The notes under the pieces were generated by a model. That model ran no database searches. It saw only the letters and a list, made by a program, of their open reading frames with translations, and had not been told where the DNA came from. Made by a program: the position numbers and the translations under genes. This document shows positions 14,646 to 24,426 of a stretch of DNA of 64,000 nucleotides, in pieces. The stretch covers positions 558,001 through 622,000 of the forward strand of contig NZ_JBHSNJ010000012.1 in the NCBI RefSeq assembly GCF_042657165.1, in the 5' to 3' direction. The first letter of the stretch is position 1; each line of letters starts with the position of its first letter. This stretch comes from Agrilutibacter niabensis (GTDB taxonomy: Bacteria; Pseudomonadota; Gammaproteobacteria; Xanthomonadales; Xanthomonadaceae).

Positions 14646-17018
14646 ATGAAATTCTCCGAAAACTGGCTGCGCCAGCACGTACCGACCACCGCGACGCGCG
14701 ATGAACTCGCCGCGACGTTGACCGCGATCGGGCTGGAAGTCGAGGACATGACGGTGCTGGGCGAATCGCTCGACGGTGTCGTCGTTGCGCAGATCGTCAG
14801 CGCTGAGAAACACCCCGAGGCCGACCGCCTGCAGGTCTGCCAGGTCGACACCGGCAACGGCAGGGTGCAGATCGTCTGCGGCGCGCCGAACGCGCGCGCG
14901 GGTCTGAAGGCACCGCTCGCCATGGTCGGCGCCAACCTGCCGGGCGGCATCGCGATCAAGGCGGCCAAGCTGCGCGGTGTCGAGTCGTCCGGCATGTTGT
15001 GTTCGGCCAAGGAGCTGGGCGTCGACCCGGATGCGTCGGGCCTGCTCGAACTGCCATCCGATGCGACCGTCGGCGCGAAGCTGGCCGATTACCTCGGCCT
15101 GCCCGACGCGACGATCGAGCTCAAGCTCACGCCGAACCGCGCCGACTGCTTCAGCGTGCGCGGCATCGCGTTCGACGTGGCCGCCGCGAAGGGTAGCCAG
15201 GTCGCACGTTTCGAAGCCGAACCGGTCGCCGCGCAGACCAGCGCCACCCTCGCGGTCGAACTCAACGCGGGTGCCGAAGCCCCGCGTTATGTCGGCCGCG
15301 TCATCGAAGGCCTCAATGCGGCTGCGCCGACGCCCGCGTGGATGGCCGAACGGCTCCGCCGCAGCGGTATCCGCCCGATCTCGCTTCTGGTCGACGTCAC
15401 CCAGTACGTGATGCTGGAGCTCGGCCAGCCGATGCATGCGTTCGATCGCGACATGCTCAGGGGACCGGTCGGCGTTCGCCGTGCGCGCGCGGGTGAAGCC
15501 GTGAAGCTGCTCGATGGGCGCGACGCCGCGCTCGATCCGGAATTCCTCGCCATCACCGACGCCGACCGCGTCGTCGCCCTCGCAGGCGTGATGGGCGGAT
15601 TTGATACGCGCGTTACCGACGCCACCCGCAACGTGTTCCTCGAAGCCGCGCATTTCGCCCCGAGCGCGATCATCGGCCGTGGCCGCAAGCTCGGCCTGCA
15701 CACCGATGCCGCGCATCGCTTCGAACGCGGCGTCGATCCGGAGCTGCCGCGCGTCGCCATCGAATACGCGACCCGCCTCATCCTCGATGCCGCCGGTGGC
15801 GCGCCGGGCGCCGTCATCGAATCCGCCCTGCCGGAGCATCTGCCGCAGCCCCAGTCGATCGTGCTGCGCCGCGCGCGCCTGGCGCGCGTGCTGGGCCTGA
15901 CCGTCGCCGATGCCGAAGTCGAACGCATGCTGCGCGCGCTGGGCCTGGCCGTCGACGCGACCGCCGAAGGCTGGAGCGTGACGCCGCCGAGCCGCCGCTT
16001 CGACCTGGCGATCGAAGAAGACCTGATCGAGGAAATCGCGCGCATCCACGGGTACGACGTCATCCCGACAACGCTGCCGGCGGGCGCCTCGCGGCTGGTG
16101 GCGCCTTCCGAGGGCCGCGTCGATGAAGCCACGGCCCGCCGTCAGTTGGCGGCGCGCGATTATCTGGAAGCGCTGAACTACGCCTTCATCGACGCCGATC
16201 TGCTGGCGAAGTGGGGTGCCACCGACGGCGCCGTGCCGCTGGCGAATCCGCTCAGTGCCGAGCTTGGGGTGATGCGCACCCTGTTGCTCCCGGGGCTGGT
16301 TGCCGCGCTGGGTCGCAACGCGGTTCGTCAGCAATCGCGGGTGCGCCTGTTCGAACTCGGCAATGTGTTCACAGCCAATGGCGCAGGCGCGCCGATCGAA
16401 ACCCAGCGCATCGCGGCCGCGGCCTGCGGCGTGGTGGAAGGCGAGCAGTGGTCCGGGAAGTCGCACCCGGTTGGCTTCCACGACCTCAAGGGCGATCTCG
16501 AGAGTCTCGCCGCGGTGGCGGGAGCCGAGCTCGAATACCGGCCGTCCCGGCCGGCTTGGGCCCACCCGGGGCGTTCGGCCGACGTCTACCGGGACGGCGT
16601 AAAGCTGGGCTGGATCGGCCAGCTGCATCCACGCCTCCAGCGGGCGCTGGATCTGGACACCGAAGTGGTCGCCTTCGAGCTGGACCTCGCACCCCTGCTG
16701 GACCGCGCGATTCCCAAGGCCGGGGCGCTGTCGCGTTATCCGTCCGTCCGCCGCGACCTCGCGTTCGTCGTCGCCGAATCGGTGTCCTGGGAGGCCGTCT
16801 CGACTACTGTGAGACAAGCGGCAGGCCCGTCCCTTCGAGAGCTGGTGCTGTTCGACCGGTATGCCGGCAAGGGTGTGGAAACCGGATTCAAGAGTCTGGC
16901 TATGGGCTTGATTCTGCAGGAAGAATGTCGCACGCTGACTGACCGCGACGTAGACGCGGCAGTGGCTGCGGTGACCGCGGCGCTGCAACGTGAACACGGC
17001 GCCGCGATACGCAGTTGA
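14646..17018 (+). CDS. pheT: phenylalanyl-tRNA synthetase beta subunit
   Basis: A full-length 790-residue subunit. It starts MKFSENWLRQHVPTTATRDE. The EMAP/OB tRNA-binding domain (about 40-150) contains HPEADRLQVCQVDTG. The B3/B4 editing region (about 210-390), the B5 domain (about 395-470), the non-catalytic class II-like core, and a C-terminal ferredoxin-fold anticodon-binding domain (from about residue 695, LSRYPSVRRDLAFVV) follow. The beta subunit binds tRNA and removes mischarged Tyr. Confidence 0.98.
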   Translation: MKFSENWLRQHVPTTATRDELAATLTAIGLEVEDMTVLGESLDGVVVAQIVSAEKHPEADRLQVCQVDTGNGRVQIVCGAPNARAGLKAPLAMVGANLPGGIAIKAAKLRGVESSGMLCSAKELGVDPDASGLLELPSDATVGAKLADYLGLPDATIELKLTPNRADCFSVRGIAFDVAAAKGSQVARFEAEPVAAQTSATLAVELNAGAEAPRYVGRVIEGLNAAAPTPAWMAERLRRSGIRPISLLVDVTQYVMLELGQPMHAFDRDMLRGPVGVRRARAGEAVKLLDGRDAALDPEFLAITDADRVVALAGVMGGFDTRVTDATRNVFLEAAHFAPSAIIGRGRKLGLHTDAAHRFERGVDPELPRVAIEYATRLILDAAGGAPGAVIESALPEHLPQPQSIVLRRARLARVLGLTVADAEVERMLRALGLAVDATAEGWSVTPPSRRFDLAIEEDLIEEIARIHGYDVIPTTLPAGASRLVAPSEGRVDEATARRQLAARDYLEALNYAFIDADLLAKWGATDGAVPLANPLSAELGVMRTLLLPGLVAALGRNAVRQQSRVRLFELGNVFTANGAGAPIETQRIAAAACGVVEGEQWSGKSHPVGFHDLKGDLESLAAVAGAELEYRPSRPAWAHPGRSADVYRDGVKLGWIGQLHPRLQRALDLDTEVVAFELDLAPLLDRAIPKAGALSRYPSVRRDLAFVVAESVSWEAVSTTVRQAAGPSLRELVLFDRYAGKGVETGFKSLAMGLILQEECRTLTDRDVDAAVAAVTAALQREHGAAIRS

Positions 17019-17045
17019 AGGCAGCAGTAGAAGGGGTTGCGAGCG

Positions 17046-17348
17046 ATGGCATTGACCAAGGCTGAAATGGCGGAGCGTCTGTTCGACGAGGTCGGACTGA
17101 ACAAGCGCGAGGCCAAGGAATTCGTCGACGCGTTCTTCGACGCGCTTCGCGAGGCCCTGGAGCAGGGTCGGCAGGTCAAGCTGTCCGGCTTCGGCAACTT
17201 CGACCTGCGCCGCAAGAACCAGCGCCCGGGACGCAACCCCAAGACCGGTGAAGAGATCCCGATTTCGGCCCGTACGGTGGTTACCTTCCGCACCGGCCAG
17301 AAGCTGAAGGAACGGGTCGAGGCCTACAGCGGAGCGGACCATGCTTGA
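17046..17348 (+). CDS. ihfA: integration host factor subunit alpha
   Basis: A 100-residue DNA-bending protein. It starts MALTKAEMAERLFDEVGLNK; the ATG at 17046 is preferred over an in-frame TTG nine bases earlier. The beta-arm signature GRNPKTGEEIPISARTVVTF carries the intercalating Pro. It pairs with IhfB to bend DNA in recombination, replication and sigma-54 transcription. The stop overlaps the MerR gene start by eight bases, the usual pheT-ihfA-merR arrangement in this lineage. Confidence 0.97.
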   Translation: MALTKAEMAERLFDEVGLNKREAKEFVDAFFDALREALEQGRQVKLSGFGNFDLRRKNQRPGRNPKTGEEIPISARTVVTFRTGQKLKERVEAYSGADHA

Positions 17349-17697
17349 TCCGGGCAGCAACCGCGAACTTCCGCCGATCCCGGCCAAGCGCTACTTCACC
17401 ATCGGTGAAGTCAGCGAACTGTGCGATGTGAAGCCGCATGTGCTGCGCTACTGGGAAACCGAATTCCCCATGCTCAGCCCGGTGAAGCGCCGCGGCAACC
17501 GTCGTTACTACCAGCGCCACGAGGTGCTGATGGTCCGCCAGATCCGCGGCCTGCTGTACGAACAGGGTTACACCATCGGTGGCGCGCGCCTGCGGCTGGA
17601 AGGCGAAACGGCGAAGGAAGAATCCGCGCTGAGTTCGCAGATCATCCGACAGGTGCGGATGGAGCTTGAAGAAGTCCTGCAGCTTTTGCGCCGGTGA
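17341..17697 (+). CDS. MerR family transcriptional regulator
   Basis: 118 residues. The N-terminal winged helix (YFTIGEVSELCDVKPHVLRY, about 18-37, then WETEF) is the MerR DNA-binding domain. The C-terminal helix is short (VRMELEEVLQLLRR) and lacks metal-binding cysteines, so it belongs to the small, effector-less MerR group found next to ihfA in many gammaproteobacteria. Translation is coupled to ihfA. Target genes are unknown. Confidence 0.92.
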   Translation: MLDPGSNRELPPIPAKRYFTIGEVSELCDVKPHVLRYWETEFPMLSPVKRRGNRRYYQRHEVLMVRQIRGLLYEQGYTIGGARLRLEGETAKEESALSSQIIRQVRMELEEVLQLLRR

Positions 17698-17769
17698 GCG
17701 ATTGACGCGCAGCGAGCGTCGGACGATGTTGCGATCGGATGTTTGGTAGCGGCGCGGTCCCGGCGCGGC

Positions 17770-17775
17770 TATACT
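17770..17775 (+). promoter_or_regulatory. -10 element of the tRNA-Pro(GGG) promoter
   Basis: TATACT lies 36 bases before the mature tRNA 5' end. No good -35 hexamer is seen at 16-18 bases, so only the -10 is called. Confidence 0.4.
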
Positions 17776-17811
17776 TGCCGCCCCGCTTCATCCAGTAATA
17801 CCGAAATTTCT

Positions 17812-17888
17812 CGGGGTATAGCGCAGCCTGGTAGCGCATCTGCCTGGGGGGCAGAGGGTCGTCGGTTCGAATCCGGCTACCCCGACCA
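17812..17888 (+). tRNA. tRNA-Pro(GGG)
   Basis: A 77-nt cloverleaf: acceptor CGGGGTA/TACCCCG with encoded CCA, D-loop AGCGCAGCCTGGTAGCGC, anticodon stem CTGCC/GGCAG around GGG, and T-loop GGTTCGAATCC. It is a single gene followed by its own terminator. Confidence 0.97.
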
Positions 17889-17900
17889 ATTCGATGACGC

Positions 17901-17935
17901 AACGCCCGGCTCGCGCCGGGCGTTGTTGTTTTTGG
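17901..17935 (+). terminator. terminator of tRNA-Pro(GGG)
   Basis: AACGCCCGGC and GCCGGGCGTT form a 10-bp stem with a TCGC loop, followed by GTTGTTTTT. Confidence 0.9.
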
Positions 17936-18045
17936 CCGTCCGATCCCTGCATCTTGATGGCGAGCGTGCGGAACCGTGAACTCGGGCCGCGTTGCGATGT
18001 CTCTGCTTCACAGCCTCCGCGCGAGGTCCGATGGGAGAGCAATGG

Positions 18046-19062
18046 ATGCGTTCGAACGTTCCGGGTGGTGTGCTGGCTTGCATGCTCGCGATGTCGTTGG
18101 TCGTCGTGCCAGCGATGGCGCAGGAAAGCGCCCCGCAGACAGGTGGTCCGATCCGCGATGAAGCGCCCGTCGTGGTATCCGGAGCCGTTCCCGGGCCTGG
18201 TATGTGGAAGGTGTCGCGGGACGGACATGTGATGCATGTGCTGGGCACGGTGTCGCCGCTGCCGAAGCGGATGGACTGGATCTCGCGCGATGTCGAAAGC
18301 GTGCTGGCTCTAACGGGCGAGGTGGTGCTGAGTCCGAGCTATATGGTCGATGCCGACGTCGGCTTTTTCGGCCGGCTGGCATTGCTGCCGTCGCTGATCG
18401 GCGTTCGCAGGAACCCAGGCGATGCGCGCCTTCAGGACATGGTGCCGGCCGAATCCTATGCGCGTTGGCTCGTACTGAAGCAGCGCTACATCGGTCGCGA
18501 CGGCGACGTGGAGAAGATGCGCCCCATCTTCGCCGCGTTCGAGCTTTACCAGGCCGCGATCGAGGACAAGGGCCTCACCGGCAAGCGCATCGTTTCGCCG
18601 GTGATCGATGCGGCGATCAGGCAACACAAGATCAAGCGCACGACCCCGCAAGTGAAGGTGAAGGTCAAGAATCCCAAAGCCGCCCTGAAGGAGTTCCGTG
18701 CGGAATCCCTTGGCGACCTCGAATGCTTCGACAAGATGCTGCAGAACCTCGAAACCGATACCGGTCGCATGGCCGAGCGCGCCAACGCCTGGGCAGTCGG
18801 TGACATCGAGGCATTGCGCAATCTACCGCTCGGGGACCAGTACCAGGCGTGCCAGGACGCGTTGATGCAGGCGTCGGTGGCGCAGAAGAACGGAATGGGC
18901 AATGCCGAGGCCGAGGTGCGGGCGGCGTGGATATCGGCGGCTGAGGCGGCGATCGCCAACAACGCCATCAGTTTCGCGCTGCTGCCAATGTCGGAACTGC
19001 TGAAGGCCGACGGCTACCTGGCGGCCCTGCAGGCGAAGGGCTATGTCGTGGAGGCTCCCTGA
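18046..19062 (+). CDS. TraB/GumN family protein, exported
   Basis: 338 residues. A signal peptide (MRSNVPGGVLACMLAMSLVV, cleavage near A-M-A-Q) is followed by a TraB/GumN-like domain opening MWKVSRDGHVMHVLGTVSPL. The start at 18046 has GGAG eight bases upstream; a second ATG at 18031 is in frame. In proteolytic TraB/Tiki relatives this motif is GTxH; here it is G-T-V-S, so metal-dependent proteolysis is doubtful. Likely periplasmic, function unknown. It converges on ppx. Confidence 0.75.
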   Translation: MRSNVPGGVLACMLAMSLVVVPAMAQESAPQTGGPIRDEAPVVVSGAVPGPGMWKVSRDGHVMHVLGTVSPLPKRMDWISRDVESVLALTGEVVLSPSYMVDADVGFFGRLALLPSLIGVRRNPGDARLQDMVPAESYARWLVLKQRYIGRDGDVEKMRPIFAAFELYQAAIEDKGLTGKRIVSPVIDAAIRQHKIKRTTPQVKVKVKNPKAALKEFRAESLGDLECFDKMLQNLETDTGRMAERANAWAVGDIEALRNLPLGDQYQACQDALMQASVAQKNGMGNAEAEVRAAWISAAEAAIANNAISFALLPMSELLKADGYLAALQAKGYVVEAP

Positions 19063-19095
19063 CGTGCCAATGGGAGCACAGCGACAAAGGCTGGC

Positions 19096-20625
19096 TCAGG
19101 CCGCGACTATTTCCAGCTGGATGCCCAATCCCGCCATGTCCTGGGGCTCTCCTTGGAGATCGGCCTTCACCAGCGGTCTGGCTTCCAGCCATCGCTTCGA
19201 AACCGTCATCGTCAACTGATTGCCGTTGGCCTTGAGATCCAGCAGCGGGATCTCGCCGTTCTCGTGCGAGCGATGCAGCAGCACGGCCAGGCGCAGCAGC
19301 GCGGCGCTGCGGCGCACGGCGGTTAGCAGGCGCTCGGGGATCGCATCGAAGGCGGATTTCGGGACGCCGCGCCGATGCGTGCGGATCAATGCGGCCAGGA
19401 ATCGCTGTTGCTGCTGCGAGAAGCCGGCGATATCCGAATGCTCGACCACGTACGAGCCGTGCACGTGGTACTGGCTATGCGCGATCACCAGGCCCAACTC
19501 GTGCAGGCGCGCGGCGCGCGCGAGCATCAGGCGGTCATCCGCATCCAGAGACCAGCTCTTCGCGACCTGGTCGAACAGATAGAGGAGTGAAGTCTCCACG
19601 CGCGCCGCCTGCTTCTTGTCGATGGCGTAACGCACCATGAGTGCGTCCACGGAGGAGTCGCGTGGATCGTGCGCGCCACCGCGGCCGACCATGTCGTGGA
19701 GGATGCCCTCGCGCATGGCGGCCTTGCTGACCTGCATGCGTTGCAGGTTCAGCGCGGCGAACGCGGCCTCAAGGACGAGGACGCCGCCGGCGATCACCGG
19801 GCGGCGCTCGGCGGAGAGGCCGGGCAGGTCGATGTCGTCGATATGGTCCGCCTGCAGCAGGCGATCGCGCACCTGGGGCAGGGCTTCGGCCGTGACCGCA
19901 CCCTTGGTGAGCTTCATCGCAGCGCAGATCTCGCCGATCGCCTTGTTGGTACCGGACGAGCCGATGACCTCGTGCCAGCCCAGGGCCCGGTAGGTGCCGG
20001 TGAACTGCTGGAACTCGGCGGTGGCTTCGGTCAGGCCATCGCGCCATTTCTTCTTGGTCAGCTTGCCGCTGGGAAAGAAGCGGCGCGTGCTGGCGACGCA
20101 ACCCAGCTGCAGGCTCTCGCGTTCGATCGCCTCGAAACCGGCGCCGATGATGCACTCGGTAGAGCCGCCGCCGATGTCGATGACCAGGCGCAGCTCACCC
20201 GGCTTCGAAGGCTGCGCATGGGCCACGCCGAGGTAGACCAGGCGCGCCTCTTCGCGACCCGACACCACTTCGATCGCGTGGCCGAGCGCGGCTTCGGCCG
20301 GCACCAGGAACGTCTGCGGCTGCGCCAGGCTGCGCACGGTGTTGGTGGCGATGGCCCGGATGCGCTGCGGCGGGATGTCCTGCACGCGCTGCCCGAAGCG
20401 GGCGAGGCAGTCGATCGCGCGCTGGCGCACCGGGGCCGCCAAACCACCCTTGCCGTCGAGGCCTTCGGCCAGGCGGACGGTTTCGCGCAGCCGGTCGACG
20501 ATGCGCAGCTGTCCGAGCAGATAGCGCGCGACCACCATGTGGAAACTGTTGGAGCCCAGATCGACGGCCGCAAGCATGTCGCCGTCCTCGAGGGGCAGGC
20601 GCGTGCTCGGATAGAGGTCATTCAT
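19096..20625 (-). CDS. ppx: exopolyphosphatase
   Basis: A 509-residue Ppx/GppA-family enzyme that removes terminal phosphate from polyphosphate. Phosphate-binding loops of the ASKHA fold are present: AAVDLGSNSFHMVVARY near residue 20 and VIDIGGGSTECIIG near residue 150. The C-terminal HD-like helical domain carries RLHELGLVIAHSQYHVHG. It lies 131 bases downstream of ppk1 on the same strand, so synthesis and breakdown of polyphosphate are grouped. GppA activity on pppGpp is possible but not distinguishable. Confidence 0.95.
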   Translation of the reverse strand: MNDLYPSTRLPLEDGDMLAAVDLGSNSFHMVVARYLLGQLRIVDRLRETVRLAEGLDGKGGLAAPVRQRAIDCLARFGQRVQDIPPQRIRAIATNTVRSLAQPQTFLVPAEAALGHAIEVVSGREEARLVYLGVAHAQPSKPGELRLVIDIGGGSTECIIGAGFEAIERESLQLGCVASTRRFFPSGKLTKKKWRDGLTEATAEFQQFTGTYRALGWHEVIGSSGTNKAIGEICAAMKLTKGAVTAEALPQVRDRLLQADHIDDIDLPGLSAERRPVIAGGVLVLEAAFAALNLQRMQVSKAAMREGILHDMVGRGGAHDPRDSSVDALMVRYAIDKKQAARVETSLLYLFDQVAKSWSLDADDRLMLARAARLHELGLVIAHSQYHVHGSYVVEHSDIAGFSQQQQRFLAALIRTHRRGVPKSAFDAIPERLLTAVRRSAALLRLAVLLHRSHENGEIPLLDLKANGNQLTMTVSKRWLEARPLVKADLQGEPQDMAGLGIQLEIVAA

Positions 20626-20756
20626 GCGTACATGATCCCATGTTCATGCGTGGCCTCGGAACAGGCGGGACTTCCCGGCTCCATCCATGTTCGCATGCTG
20701 CCGGTCCATCGCTGCGCGCGCTACGTCAGCCCACCAGTTTTGCTTTCGCAGGGCGG

Positions 20757-22889
20757 TCAGCTGCAGATATTGACCAGCAGGGCCGCCTGCGCCGAATGCG
20801 GCGTCGCGCCTTCCGGTCGCAGGCGATCGTAACTGCCATCGGCACGCAGTTCCCACGCGCTGAAATTGTCGGCGAGGTAGTTTGCCAGCGCCTCGTCGAA
20901 CACACGCTTGGCCAGGTCGGGGTCCAGCAGCGGGAATGCGGTCTCTACGCGTCGCAACAGATTGCGCTCGAGCCAGTCGGCGCTCGAGCAGAACAGGTCG
21001 GGCACTCCCTCGTTGGCGAACCAGTACACACGGTGGTGCTCAAGGAAGCGACCGACGATCGAACGCACGCGGATGTTGTCGGACACGCCGGGCACGCCAG
21101 GGCGCAGCGTGCAGGCGCCGCGCACGATCAGGTCGATCTGCACCCCCGCCTGCGACGCCTGGTACAGCGCGCGGATCACCTGCGGTTCGTTCAATGCATT
21201 CATCTTGGCGACGATGCGCGCAGGCTTTCCTGCCTTGGCATGCCGGGTTTCGCGATCGATGCGCTTGAGAACGCCCGCGTGCAGAGTGAAGGGGGATTGC
21301 AGCAGGCGCTTGAGCTTGACCGCCGGCGCGAGGCCGGAAATCTGCTGGAAGATCTGGTGCACGTCGCTGCCGATGTCGGCGTCGGAGGTGATCAGGCCGA
21401 AGTCGGTGTAAACGCGCGCAGTTCCGCTGTGGTAGTTGCCAGTGCCCATGTGCACGTAACGACGCAGCTTGCGCCCTTCGCGGCGCACGATGAGCAGCAT
21501 CTTCGCGTGCGTCTTGTAACCAACCACCCCATACACCACCTGCACGCCCGCGTCCTGCAGCCGGTCGGCGAGGCCGAGGTTGGCTTCCTCGTCGAAGCGT
21601 GCGCGCAGCTCGACGACCACGGTGACGTCCTTGCCATTCCGCGCGGCCTGCACGAGATGGTCGACGATCGGCGAATCCTTGCCGGTACGGTACAGGGTCT
21701 GCTTGATGGCCAGCACGTTCGGGTCTTCGGCGGCCTGCTTGATCAGCTCGAGCACCGGCGCGAAGGACTCGAAGGGATGGTGAAGCAGCACGTCGCGCTC
21801 GCTGACCATCTCGAACATGTCCTCCAACCCCGCCAGCACGCGAGGCTGGAAGGGCGGGAACTTCAGGTCGGGCCGCTGTACGAGGTCGTAGACCTGGATG
21901 ACACGGTTGAGGTTGACCGGGCCATTGATGCGGTAGACCGCGTTCTCCGGCAGGTCGAAGTTCTCCAGCAGCGTGCGCACGATCGGCTTGGGGCACTGCT
22001 CGGCGATTTCCAGGCGAACCGCGCGCAGGTAGCCGCGACCTGCGAGTTCGTCGCGCAGCGCCAGCGCGATGTTGTCGACTTCCTCCTCGTCGACCATCAG
22101 TTCGGAATTGCGGGTGACGCGAAACTGATACGCGCCTTCGATCTTCATGCCGGGGAACAGCTCGTCGACGAAGGCCGACAGCACTGCGGACAGGAACACG
22201 AAGTCGTGCGGGCCGCCGGACACGTCCTCCGGCAACTGGATGATGCGTGGCAGCGAGCGCGGCGCGCGCACGATCGCGAGGTGGCCCGCGCGGCCGAACG
22301 CATCGCGCCCCTTGAGCACGACGACGATGTTCAGGGACTTGTTGAGGATCTTCGGGAACGGGTGCGCCGGATCGAGACCGAGCGGCGACAGCACCGGCAT
22401 GATTTCTTCACGAAAATAAGTGCGCAGCCATTCGGTCTGCTTGTCGCTCCAGGCGTCGCGATGCAGGACGCGGACACCTGCATCCGAAAGCGCCGGGCGC
22501 AGCACCTGGTTCCAGCATTCGTACTGCGCGGCCACGAGGTCGGCTGCGCGATCGTGGATGCGCGCGAGCACGGCGGCGGGCGCGAGGCCGTCCGAACCCG
22601 CCGCGAGCCCGAGGTCCTGCGCGTGGCGCAGGGTTCCGGCGCGGATCTCGAAGAACTCGTCGAGGTTGGTGCAGGAAATGCACAAGTAGCGCAGGCGCTC
22701 GAGCAGCGGGATGTTCGGGTCCTGTGCCTGCGCGAGCACACGGAAGTTGAAGTCCAGCTGCGAGAGTTCGCGATTGAAGTACAACGCGGTGTCGCGCAGC
22801 CGATCGCCTTCGATGCCGGTTTCGTGCGCGCTGACGGCAGCCGACTGGGGGGCGGTGGGGCGGGGCGCGGTTTCGGCGGCGGCTTTCAT
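20757..22889 (-). CDS. ppk: polyphosphate kinase 1
   Basis: 710 residues, full length. The N-domain begins after a 35-residue Ala/Pro-rich extension with YFNRELSQLDFNFRVLAQAQ, followed by SCTNLDEFFEIR. The autophosphorylated His is in GYKTHAKMLLIVRREG, and the second phospholipase-D-like half contains IDLIVRGACTLRPGVPG. It makes polyphosphate reversibly from ATP at the membrane. Its start overlaps the phoR stop by four bases (ATGA), so it would be made with PhoR and respond to phosphate through the Pho system. Confidence 0.97.
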   Translation of the reverse strand: MKAAAETAPRPTAPQSAAVSAHETGIEGDRLRDTALYFNRELSQLDFNFRVLAQAQDPNIPLLERLRYLCISCTNLDEFFEIRAGTLRHAQDLGLAAGSDGLAPAAVLARIHDRAADLVAAQYECWNQVLRPALSDAGVRVLHRDAWSDKQTEWLRTYFREEIMPVLSPLGLDPAHPFPKILNKSLNIVVVLKGRDAFGRAGHLAIVRAPRSLPRIIQLPEDVSGGPHDFVFLSAVLSAFVDELFPGMKIEGAYQFRVTRNSELMVDEEEVDNIALALRDELAGRGYLRAVRLEIAEQCPKPIVRTLLENFDLPENAVYRINGPVNLNRVIQVYDLVQRPDLKFPPFQPRVLAGLEDMFEMVSERDVLLHHPFESFAPVLELIKQAAEDPNVLAIKQTLYRTGKDSPIVDHLVQAARNGKDVTVVVELRARFDEEANLGLADRLQDAGVQVVYGVVGYKTHAKMLLIVRREGRKLRRYVHMGTGNYHSGTARVYTDFGLITSDADIGSDVHQIFQQISGLAPAVKLKRLLQSPFTLHAGVLKRIDRETRHAKAGKPARIVAKMNALNEPQVIRALYQASQAGVQIDLIVRGACTLRPGVPGVSDNIRVRSIVGRFLEHHRVYWFANEGVPDLFCSSADWLERNLLRRVETAFPLLDPDLAKRVFDEALANYLADNFSAWELRADGSYDRLRPEGATPHSAQAALLVNICS

Positions 22890-24244
22890 GGCAGGGCGAT
22901 GTCCAGGGATTCGCGCGGGCGCACGCGATCGGCGCCAAAGTGGCAGGAGAAAGTGCTGCCGCGACCAACCTCACTGCTGATTTCCAGTTGGGCCTGGTGC
23001 AGGTTCAGCACGTGCTTGACGATCGACAGTCCCAGCCCGGTGCCGCCGCTCTCGCGCGAACGGCTGGTCGAAACCCGATAGAAGCGTTCGGTGATGCGCG
23101 GCAGGTGCGCGGCGGGGATCCCGTAACCGGTGTCGACGACTTCGAGCACGACGCCGCTATTCTTTACGAGCGCGCCGCTGTTTAACCGTTCGGGCCGTTC
23201 GTTGCGGAAGCGGATCGTGATGTGGCCGCCGACGGGCGTGTAGCGGATCGCGTTGCTGACCAGGTTCGAGAATGCGCTGTGCAGTTCCTTGTTGGAACCG
23301 AACAGGTCGACGCCGGCGCTGTCTTCGACGCTGACCTCGTGCCGGTTCTGGCTCAGTGCCACGGCCTCGCGACGTAGCGTGCTGAGCATCGTGGACATAG
23401 CGACGGGCTCCTCGGCCGGGAGGTGGTCGGAGGATTCCAGTCGCGAAAGCGTGAGCAGGTCCTCGACCAATTGCGTCATGCGCTGCGACTGGCGCTGCAT
23501 TTCGGCGAGCATCGGGGCCCAGTCCGGATGTTCGTTGGGATCGAGGATGTCGAGATAGCCGTGCACGACGGTCAGCGGCGTGCGCAGTTCGTGGGACACA
23601 TTGGCGACGAAGTCGCGGCGCATCTGTTCCAGTTGCAGCAGCCGGGTGACGTCGCGTGCAATCAGTAGCCACAGGTTCTCGGAGTACGGGATCAGTCGCA
23701 GGCTGAGCGTGACGGTGGAATTCCACGGCGAGGTCACTTCCAGCGGGTCGGCATTGCGCCCGGCGGCAAGCCAGTGCGAAAGCTGCAGGGGCTGCAGGCG
23801 GTGGGCGATCGGTGTGTTGATGTCCTGGGGATGTTGCAGGTGGAGCAGGCCATGCGCGGCTTCGTTGAACCACTGGATGCGCTGGCTGTTGCGCTCGACA
23901 ACCACGATGGCGTCGGGCAATGCGGCGGCGGCGGCGCGGTAGGCGCGCAGCATCTCGATCAGGCGGCGCTTGCGGGCGCGCATTTCCTGCTGGCCGCGGT
24001 AGAGAAGGCGGTCGAGCTCGTTCCAGGTGCCTTCGCCCAAGGGAGGCGTGTGGCGCTGGCGCGCGGTCAGGCGCGTCAGCAATCGTCGCAGCCGCCAGTA
24101 GTGCCAAGCCACTACCGCGAGTGCGGCGAAGGTCACCACCTGCCAGGGGTGCCTGATGAGCACACCCACCAGTGCCGCCGCCGCCAGGATCAGGGCGAGC
24201 TGGCCCAGGGTGCGAAACCATGCGGTGCGTGCGCGGGGAGGCAT
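22886..24244 (-). CDS. phoR: phosphate regulon sensor histidine kinase PhoR
   Basis: 452 residues. Two N-terminal hydrophobic helices (about 12-48) anchor it in the membrane without a large periplasmic domain, as is typical of PhoR. A linker and a PAS domain (about 105-205, ALPDAIVVVERNSQRIQWFN) follow. The H-box is DFVANVSHELRTPLTVVHGY, the N-box is SNLVSNAIRYTP, G1 is VVDTGYGIPAAH and G2 is GGTGLGLSIVKH. It should phosphorylate PhoB when phosphate is low. It is 182 bases from phoB and coupled to ppk1. Confidence 0.96.
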   Translation of the reverse strand: MPPRARTAWFRTLGQLALILAAAALVGVLIRHPWQVVTFAALAVVAWHYWRLRRLLTRLTARQRHTPPLGEGTWNELDRLLYRGQQEMRARKRRLIEMLRAYRAAAAALPDAIVVVERNSQRIQWFNEAAHGLLHLQHPQDINTPIAHRLQPLQLSHWLAAGRNADPLEVTSPWNSTVTLSLRLIPYSENLWLLIARDVTRLLQLEQMRRDFVANVSHELRTPLTVVHGYLDILDPNEHPDWAPMLAEMQRQSQRMTQLVEDLLTLSRLESSDHLPAEEPVAMSTMLSTLRREAVALSQNRHEVSVEDSAGVDLFGSNKELHSAFSNLVSNAIRYTPVGGHITIRFRNERPERLNSGALVKNSGVVLEVVDTGYGIPAAHLPRITERFYRVSTSRSRESGGTGLGLSIVKHVLNLHQAQLEISSEVGRGSTFSCHFGADRVRPRESLDIALP

Positions 24245-24426
24245 GAAAGGAGTTTAGTTGTTAGTGGGTGGCTGTTGCTTGACGGAACGCGCAGGTAGGG
24301 CTTTCCCGGCAGGGGCAAGGGCGGACCGTCCAAGGATCAATGGAGGTCCCACTAGCCCGCGTAAGTCGCCTTGATGGTTTCGCGACCCGCACCAAACGGG
24401 AAAGCAGCAGCCAACAACCAGGCCCT

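Noticed and set aside
14331..17387. 1018-codon minus-strand frame opposite pheT
   Set aside because: Shadow; pheT, ihfA and the end of pheS explain the region.
20640..23081. 813-codon plus-strand frame opposite ppk1
   Set aside because: Shadow of ppk1 on the minus strand; no recognisable domain.
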